Source: JBHIBA01 sp046758845
GTDB lineage: Bacteria > UBA8248 > JACPRG01 > G963555815
Direction of reading: 5' to 3'
Assembly (NCBI GenBank): GCA_046758845.1
Contig: JBHIBA010000194.1
Span: 1 to 8,809 of the forward strand
DNA: 8,809 nt
Within the stretch, counting starts at the first letter, position 1; every line of letters begins with the position of its first letter. The notes under the pieces are model-generated. The model was not told where the DNA came from, ran no database searches, and was given only the letters and a program-made list of their open reading frames with translations. This document shows, piece by piece, positions 1-4,966 of this stretch. The position numbers and the translations under genes were made by a program.

Positions 1-315
1 TCTTCCCGATGTCGTGCATGTCGCCCTTGACGGTCCCCATGACGACCCGGCCGAGCGGCTCCACGCCGGTGGCCTCGAAGAGCGGCCGCAGGACATCCAT
101 CGCCGCGTTCATGGCCTTCGCGGCCGCCATGAGCTCGGGGATGAAGGCTTCGCCCCTTGCGAACTGGCCTCCCAGGACGTTGATCCCGGGGATTAGACCT
201 TCGTTGAGGATGGCCACCGGATCGCGGCCGGCTTCGATCTCCTCCCGCGTCAGGCGCACCACCCTCTCCCGATCCCCGCGGATGATTCCCTGAGCCAGCT
301 CTTCGTTGCGAGACA

Positions 316-316
<1 letters not shown>
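1..316 (-). CDS. Corrinoid (B12-binding) methyltransferase protein, partial (3' end outside window)
   Basis: The minus strand reads open from the ATG at 316-314 to the window edge, giving the first 105 residues. Residues 1 to about 85 form the helical cap of MtbC/MttC/MetH-type cobalamin proteins (for example LNEGLIPGIN at 38-47 and ELMAAAKAMN at 61-70). Residues about 90-105 start the Rossmann B12 domain and contain GTVKGDMHDIGK. H101 of this DxHxxG motif is the lower cobalt ligand in the family. The protein would carry a methyl group on cobalamin between a donor methyltransferase and an acceptor, in the cytoplasm. Its start overlaps the stop of the upstream methyltransferase gene by one base (TGATG), so the two are co-transcribed and probably translationally coupled. 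Family members are about 210-230 residues, so roughly half is seen. The natural substrate cannot be told from this part. Confidence 0.9.
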
Positions 317-1242
<926 letters not shown>

Positions 1243-1284
1243 CCGCTCACCCTTTCAGCGCGCAGGAGGAAAATAAGATAAATA

Positions 1285-1313
1285 CGTATAGCACGTTGTA
1301 TCTGCTGGCGCAA
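1285..1313 (-). promoter_or_regulatory. Candidate sigma70-type promoter for the methyltransferase operon
   Basis: On the minus strand a -35-like TTGCGC (1313-1308) and a -10-like TATACG (1290-1285) are separated by exactly 17 bases. A TG one base before the -10 makes an extended -10 element. The site lies in the only AT-rich tract (about 1265-1300) of a very GC-rich region, 43 bases before the ATG at 1242. The -35 matches consensus at only three positions, so the call rests on spacing, the extended -10 and placement. The implied 5' leader is about 35 bases, too short for a riboswitch. Confidence 0.4.
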
Positions 1314-1579
1314 GGAAGCCCCTCCCACCGATGAAGGCCCCCTCCGCGCGTTGACGCCTCGGCGGCCAGCTCGACGGAGCCACTCCACCGTTGTGCAGGA
1401 AACTTTGAACTTTTTGACCCCGCGGGGGGAGCTCATCCAGTGCGCGCCGCCCAACCGGCTGCTCCTAGCACCCCCACTGAAGGGCTCGCAGCAAGAGGCT
1501 GTTCGAGAAGCCCTGGGGAACTCCCTCAGCCCGCTGCTCGGGGCAAAACTCCCTGACGATGATGCGGCGGGAGGGTGGG
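1314..1579. other. GC-rich stretch without a recognisable gene
   Basis: Open frames exist on both strands but their translations are rich in Arg, Pro, Ser and Gly and match no family I recognise, as expected for GC-rich non-coding DNA. An AT-richer core at about 1395-1420 (aactttgaactttttgacc) stands out in composition. The string ggctgttcgagaagccc (1498-1514) has the look of an insertion-sequence end, but I find no inverted partner in the window. I see no tRNA and no convincing terminator. Confidence 0.4.
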
Positions 1580-1858
1580 CTAGCGAATTTGCACTCTCCG
1601 CGCGCAGGCGATCATTAACTCCGCGACCGCGCCGTAAGCTTCCGCCCAGGCCTGCTTCAACTCGTTGTTCCAGGCGCCGCCCGCGGCGGACTCCAAGGCC
1701 GCCAACAGACACTCGCCGAAGGCCGGATAGGGGGCTTCCAGGACCCCGTAGGCCGCGTGCATCTGCCCCAGTCCTCCGAGGTAAGCCTTGAGGAAGTCGG
1801 GTCTTTCGAGCCAGCCCTGAGCCGGTGGAGGCGATGGTGGCGGAGGCTCCTCCTGCAA
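1580..1858 (-). pseudogene. Bacterial globin, C-terminal fragment
   Basis: An open frame of 92 codons (first possible start TTG at 1858) whose last about 75 residues match helices F to H of single-domain bacterial globins. It has LGQMHAAYGV with H34 in the place of the heme-ligating proximal histidine (F8), then a Tyr-Pro segment, LLAALE, a Gly-x-x-Trp turn and AWAEAYGAVAELMI, all in the family order and spacing. Helices A to E, including the distal heme-pocket residues, are missing. Residues 1-14 are a proline-rich run, and the upstream sequence to the in-frame stop at 1936-1934 is Gly/Pro-rich and not globin-like in any minus frame. A working globin needs about 130-140 residues, so I read this as a 5'-truncated relic. 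It lies in a stretch with three other broken genes. A short expressed heme-binding peptide cannot be excluded but is unlikely. Confidence 0.55.
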
Positions 1859-2078
1859 GTGTCCCAGGGCCGGGGATGGAGGAGAGGGTGTCTCCCCACC
1901 GCCCCAATGCCTACCAGCTCCTCCTGGAGGCCCTTAAGGTGAGAGGACGAGGCCCAGGCCAAGAGATAACGCCGCCTTAAGCACTGAGGCCCTGAGCGGC
2001 CAGCCCGCCCTCAGGGAGGGACTGGAGGGGCAAGGGCACCGACCGCACTGGATTCCGACGTTAAGGGAGACCTTCGAG

Positions 2079-2419
2079 ATGAGCCGACCTCTCGCATTCA
2101 CGCATTCATCGGAACCGGGATCATGGGCCGCCCCATGGCGACGAACCTGCTCCGCGCGGGCTACCCCGTCGCGGTACACAACCGCAGCCGCCCGCCCCTC
2201 GAAGAGCTGGCCCGAGCGGGCGCCACCGTGTGCGGGAGCGCCGCCGAGGCGGCCTCGAAGGCAGAGGTCATCCTCACCTGCCTGCCCGATTCGCCCGACG
2301 CCTGGGCCGTCGCCCCGGGATCGGGCGGGATCATTGAGGGGGCGAGCAAGGGATCGCTCTACCTCGACATGAGCACCATCTCGCCCGCCGTCTCCAAGAA
2401 GGTGGCCGCGTTGGCGGAG
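2079..2419 (+). pseudogene. 3-hydroxyisobutyrate dehydrogenase / 6-phosphogluconate dehydrogenase-type NAD-binding domain, frameshifted and truncated
   Basis: The segment encodes the first about 105 residues of a beta-hydroxyacid dehydrogenase: dinucleotide-binding FIGTGIMGRPMATNLL, the N-R-S after the second strand, ILTCLPDSPD, GGIIEG and YLDMSTISPAVS. The family oxidises 3-hydroxyisobutyrate or reduces tartronate semialdehyde with NAD(P). It is dead for two reasons. First, cgcattca occurs twice in tandem (2093-2100 and 2101-2108). Removing one copy joins the ATG at 2079 in frame to the rest and gives the expected start MSRPLAFIGTGIMG, preceded by AAGGGAG at good spacing. Second, similarity ends near 2419 and the frame runs on into a serine-recombinase tail, so the C-terminal helical domain with the catalytic lysine (about 190 residues) is gone. 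A protein started at the ATG 2123 would lack the Rossmann glycines. Confidence 0.8.
2093..2108 (+). repeat. Perfect 8-bp tandem duplication causing a frameshift
   Basis: The 8-mer cgcattca is present twice back to back. Because 8 is not a multiple of 3, it separates the ATG at 2079 from the dehydrogenase frame. Collapsing it to one copy restores a textbook N-terminus, which marks it as the likely inactivating mutation, probably by replication slippage. Confidence 0.85.
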
Positions 2420-2429
2420 GGCCAAGACG

Positions 2430-2797
2430 AGAGCAGCCCCCGAGCCATCGGGGAGGCCATCGCCCAGCGGGAGGAGCAGAAAAGGGACCTGGGGCGGGAG
2501 CTCCAGAGGCTCTCCCCCCTCGGGAGCTGGCCCCGCCTCTATCGGGCGGAGCTGGAGGCCGAGGTCCGGAGGGACCTGGCCGACTTCGCCGAACTCCTGC
2601 GCGGGGACCCTGAGCGGGCCCGCCGGGCGCTCACGGCCGTCCTTGACGGCCCCATCGTCTTCGGCCCGGCTGAGGAGGACGGCAGGCGCTTCTACCGCTT
2701 CGAGGGGAAGCTCAGGCCCGGCGAGGTCCTCGCCGGCGCACCATACAAATGTGGCGTCCCCAGGGGTACGCCCGCTGCAGGACCGCATCGAGTTTGA
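2430..2797 (+). pseudogene. Large serine recombinase, C-terminal fragment fused in frame to the dehydrogenase relic
   Basis: After residue 99 of the frame starting at the ATG 2123 the protein changes character. A charged helical stretch (AIAQREEQKRDLGRELQRL and following) is followed by LRGDPERARRALTAVLDG, then PIVFGP, an acidic turn, FYRFEGKL and a tail with KCGVPRGTP. This is the pattern of the C-terminal coiled-coil and final beta strands of resolvase/invertase-type large serine recombinases, which commonly end in a Tyr-x-Phe-x-Gly strand and a Pro-Arg-Gly-Thr tail. The catalytic N-terminal domain with its serine, the recombinase domain and the zinc ribbon are absent, so it cannot recombine DNA. 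It is probably the scar of a mobile element that entered or deleted through the dehydrogenase gene. It is not an obvious copy of the recombinase remnant at 8475-8809. Confidence 0.65.
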
Positions 2798-3221
2798 GGT
2801 GGACTACCGAGCGAATTGCAGGAAACTAAGGTCGCAGATCCTCTCAATCTCCAAGGCTGAATCCAGTCCCTCTTACGCTCACGGCGGCGATGGAACCCCT
2901 GTCTGTACGGCTGCCGAGTCCTCGCTCCTAAGAACTCCTTCAAAAAGCAGGGGTCACGGTTAAGAAAGCTCCTACCGGAAGACCCAGGCAAAACGCGTGT
3001 CGCCAACCGGCGGGGGAGGGAAAGTCAGGAAGGCACTCGGAGCTAGACAGGAACAGCTTGGGGCGGCGCTTCTTGGAAGGAGCAGGACATTGAAAGGCCT
3101 CTCGAGGCTGAGCGGCTTGCCTCTTTCCTTATGGTATTGGTTTTTCTGCCATAGCCCAGTGGCTGTTTTCCGGGCCCTGATTGGAACTGCAGGGTTCCCT
3201 GCGGCCCTTTTTCCCATCGGA
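2798..3221. other. No recognisable gene; decayed intergenic DNA
   Basis: All six frames were read. Open stretches of up to about 100 codons exist on both strands, but their translations are Arg/Ser/Gly-rich and resemble no family I know. I see no tRNA, no CRISPR repeat and no terminator with a T-run. Its position between a recombinase scar and a nuclease scrap suggests it is leftover DNA from the same decay. Confidence 0.4.
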
Positions 3222-3350
3222 CGGGGCCATCACCTGCTCCACCCCCGCCCCGAGGAGGTCCGCGTAGAGCGGCTTCCAGACGCAGCGGAGTAGCCCTCCA
3301 TAGCGGTCCCGGTTGGAAACCTCGCGCTCCAGGCCAATCTTGCTGCGTGG
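3222..3350 (-). pseudogene. Staphylococcal nuclease (thermonuclease)-like fragment
   Basis: In the minus frame open from just after the stop at 3359-3357 down to the stop at 3131-3129, about 40 residues read GLEREVSNRDRYGGLL, then CVW, then ADLLGAGVEQVM. The pattern L-E-x-x-V-x-x-x-D-R-Y-G-x-L-L-x-x-V-W, followed some residues later by a Leu-Leu-x-x-G-x-x-x-V segment, is that of SNase-domain nucleases. The family's catalytic arginine, which follows Tyr-Gly in the common DRYGR motif (Arg87 in the S. aureus enzyme), is Gly here. The N-terminal barrel with the calcium-binding aspartates is absent and the frame then drifts into unrelated residues. I call it a small dead fragment. The identification rests on a short stretch read by eye. 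Confidence 0.42.
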
Positions 3351-3479
3351 CGCCGGTCAATGACCCTGCCCCATGAGAGCACACCGGCGTCCAGGAAAGG
3401 AGGAAGGTCTCCTCTCCCTCAGCAGCCCCTTTAATTTCTCTACTCCTTTTCTTTCCGAAGGATACGTCCTCCATGCATC

Positions 3480-3519
3480 CCTGGCATGAACCTTGTGCTT
3501 TATCCTGGCATGCACCTTG
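3480..3519 (+). repeat. 16-bp direct repeat upstream of the kai cluster, possible operator
   Basis: CCTGGCATGAACCTTG (3480-3495) and CCTGGCATGCACCTTG (3504-3519) differ at one base. Their starts are 24 bases apart, a little over two helical turns, and the second copy ends just before a possible -10 element. This arrangement is typical of tandem activator sites, but no regulator is identifiable and chance or a small duplication remains possible. Confidence 0.45.
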
Positions 3520-3645
3520 CTCGTATAGAATACGGATGGATTTGCCTATCTCACCCTGAACTCCCTGGTTCGCGCCTAATGAACCACGTGATAGCGGCAA
3601 GGGAGACCCGGTGGTAGCTCGGGGCCCGGCGGATTATCCAAGGAA

Positions 3646-3653
3646 AAAGGAGG
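3646..3653 (+). promoter_or_regulatory. Strong Shine-Dalgarno of the kai-cluster mini-gene
   Basis: AAAGGAGG lies 8 bases before the ATG at 3662. It is the best ribosome binding site in the cluster, and the overlapping downstream gene (GTG at 3787) has none of comparable quality. This is the main reason to treat the 42-codon frame as really translated. Confidence 0.75.
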
Positions 3654-3661
3654 CACGGACC

Positions 3662-3790
3662 ATGGCAAGAAGGCAACACGAATCCACAGCGACTGCTTCA
3701 GTAGACCTGGATCAGTTCATCAGCGCAGTGAAGGCTATCGAGAATTTCTGGCTCACTGTCGTGAGTCTGCCGCCGAGCGAGAAGAAGTGA
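3662..3790 (+). CDS. 42-residue peptide: C-terminal tail of an Rcp1-type response regulator
   Basis: A short frame from ATG 3662 to TGA 3788-3790. After a 12-residue polar start, residues 14-38 read VDLDQFISAVKAIENFWL followed by TVVSLPP. This is nearly the standard C-terminus of stand-alone Rcp1-like (CheY-type) response regulators: in full proteins it follows the conserved Lys-Pro and makes helix 5 plus the Phe-Trp-Leu-Thr tail. The phosphoacceptor and about 110 preceding residues are absent, so it cannot act as a receiver. It has the strongest Shine-Dalgarno in the cluster, and its stop overlaps the next gene's GTG start (GTGA). It may be the remnant of a deleted receiver kept as a translational lead-in, or a real small protein that mimics or caps a receiver dimer face. 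The similarity is clear; the function is unknown. Confidence 0.65.
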   Translation: MARRQHESTATASVDLDQFISAVKAIENFWLTVVSLPPSEKK

Positions 3791-4659
3791 GCGGCAAGAC
3801 CGTCAAGGTTCTTCTGGTGGAAGACAATCTTGCTGATGCCCGGATGATCCGGGAGCTGATCAGCGAGGCCGGTGGCGGAGATTTTCAACTGGCCCATGTT
3901 CCCCGGCTCGGGAATGCATTGACTCAGATCGCTGAAGGCGGGGTGGATCTCATCCTTCTTGACCTAGGGTTACCAGACGGATGGGGACTCGATACGCTCG
4001 CACGTATGCTCGAGGGAGCCAAAGGTGTGCCGATCGTAGTGCTGACCGAAACTAACAATGAAGGAATCGGAATGAAAGCCGTCCATGCGGGAGCACAGGA
4101 CTATTTGGTCAAGAGGGAGTTAAATGCGGAACTGCTGGTGCGCGCGATTCGGTATGCTGTCGAGCGGCACCAGCTACAAGAACGATTATGGCAACAACAT
4201 CAACAACAACAACAAGAGATTCGCTTCCTCGAGCAGCTGTGGCGCTCTCGAAAATCGGCCGTTACGGCGGAAACGTTCGGCCTCAGACCCATACGTGAAG
4301 GGGCGCCGGACATATTTGACGAGCTCGTGAAAGAGTACGGTGAACTGCTTGATCTGGCGCTGGAACGACGGGCATACAAGGTGAATGATAAGGTTTCTGA
4401 AGCCCTTCCCTTCATCGCCGACCGGCTGGGTTATTTGGGCGCGGGGCCACGCGACGTGATCGAAATTCATGCCGCTGCCGTCAAGAGAAAGCACAATGGA
4501 GCGCATCCCCAAAAGGCGCGAGCTTATATTGAAGAAGGACGCCTGGTGATCCTCGAACTCATGGGCCGCTTGGTTTTGTATTATCGGCGTTACTTTACAG
4601 GTGGTGCGAGGGCGACGGCTGAGCTCCTTGAAAAGGGGCATCCGAGGATGGTGGGGTGA
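3787..4659 (+). CDS. Receiver domain fused to a KaiA/RsbU-type helical domain; probable KaiA-like clock component
   Basis: A 290-residue protein starting at the GTG that overlaps the mini-gene's stop; the normal receiver opening KVLLVEDN directly after it supports this start. Residues 5-126 are a complete receiver: acidic pair E12/D13, phosphoacceptor D59 in LILLDL, T87 and K109. A predicted helix (127-155) with a Gln run (QQHQQQQQ, 136-143) links to a helical domain at about 172-272. That domain aligns by eye with the KaiA C-terminal domain: LVKEYGELLDLAL, then PFIAD, PRDVIEIH (KaiA has a V-V-E-I-H here) and RLVILELMGRLVLYYRR (KaiA ends in a comparable helix closing with Y-R-R). RsbU N-domains share this fold, so family membership alone does not prove KaiA function; the position 4 bases before kaiB does. 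In cyanobacteria KaiA binds the KaiC tail and promotes its phosphorylation. Here a phosphorylatable receiver replaces KaiA's pseudo-receiver, as in the chimeric KaiA3 of Synechocystis. Confidence 0.85.
   Translation: MSGKTVKVLLVEDNLADARMIRELISEAGGGDFQLAHVPRLGNALTQIAEGGVDLILLDLGLPDGWGLDTLARMLEGAKGVPIVVLTETNNEGIGMKAVHAGAQDYLVKRELNAELLVRAIRYAVERHQLQERLWQQHQQQQQEIRFLEQLWRSRKSAVTAETFGLRPIREGAPDIFDELVKEYGELLDLALERRAYKVNDKVSEALPFIADRLGYLGAGPRDVIEIHAAAVKRKHNGAHPQKARAYIEEGRLVILELMGRLVLYYRRYFTGGARATAELLEKGHPRMVG
4192..4215 (+). repeat. CAA trinucleotide tract encoding a glutamine run
   Basis: Eight consecutive codons, CAA except for one CAT, encode QQHQQQQQ in the linker between the receiver and helical domains. 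Slippage would change linker length by whole codons without breaking the frame. Confidence 0.85.
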
Positions 4660-4663
4660 GTGG

Positions 4664-4954
4664 ATGGATGTGTACAAACTGAAGCTTTACGTGACGGGGC
4701 AAACTTCGAAATCCCGCCGCGCCATGGCAAATCTGCGCCGGATCTGTGAGGAAGAGTTAGCCGGCCGATACGAGATGGAGGTCATCGACGTCCTGGAGAG
4801 GCCTCTGCTCGCCGAGAACGAGAGAATTTTGGCCACTCCGACTCTGATCAAGGAATTGCCTCCTCCTGTTCAAAGAATCGTTGGTGACCTTTCCGATATC
4901 GAGAAGGTTCTGGTGGGTCTTGACCTGATCTCTTCCAACAGGCCGAGTAACTGA
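4664..4954 (+). CDS. kaiB: Circadian clock protein KaiB
   Basis: A 96-residue protein from ATG 4664, close to the 102 of Synechococcus KaiB. The match runs along the whole length: YKLKLYVTG at the start, a Ser-x-x-Ala helix (RRAMANLRRICEEEL), VIDVLERPLLAE, ILATPTLIKELPPPVQRI and the signature VGDLSDIEKVLVGLDL. KaiB is the fold-switching clock protein that binds the KaiC CI ring at night and sequesters KaiA. The Gly and Asp in the GDLSD region that control the fold switch in other KaiBs are conserved. An in-frame GTG at 4601 would lengthen it inside the previous gene, but ATG 4664 fits KaiB length and has GGGGTGAG just before it. It lies 4 bases after the KaiA-like gene and 12 before kaiC, so all are one operon. 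Confidence 0.97.
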   Translation: MDVYKLKLYVTGQTSKSRRAMANLRRICEEELAGRYEMEVIDVLERPLLAENERILATPTLIKELPPPVQRIVGDLSDIEKVLVGLDLISSNRPSN

Positions 4955-4966
4955 AGGGGGCCTGCA

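Larger units (their letters stand above)
3351..3661. promoter_or_regulatory. Leader region of the kai cluster
   Basis: No gene is recognised here. It is the only space in which the plus-strand kai cluster can start. AT-richer DNA at about 3428-3455 and 3496-3535 contains a possible -10 element (TAGAAT, 3526-3531; overlapping TATAGA, 3524-3529), but no good -35 lies 16-18 bases before it. A 16-bp near-perfect direct repeat sits just upstream of that -10 (separate entry). The region ends in a strong Shine-Dalgarno at 3646-3653. Confidence 0.3.

Noticed and set aside
1498..1514. ggctgttcgagaagccc as an insertion-sequence terminal repeat
   Set aside because: Looks like some IS ends, but no inverted partner, target duplication or transposase is seen nearby.
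1876..1980. Short plus-strand frame beginning MEERVSPHRPNAYQLLLEAL
   Set aside because: The first residues look protein-like, but it soon ends without a recognisable domain and has no Shine-Dalgarno.
1990..2016. Hairpin CCCTGAG...CTCAGGG as a terminator
   Set aside because: A 7-bp stem with a GC-rich loop but no T-run after it, and no intact gene to terminate.
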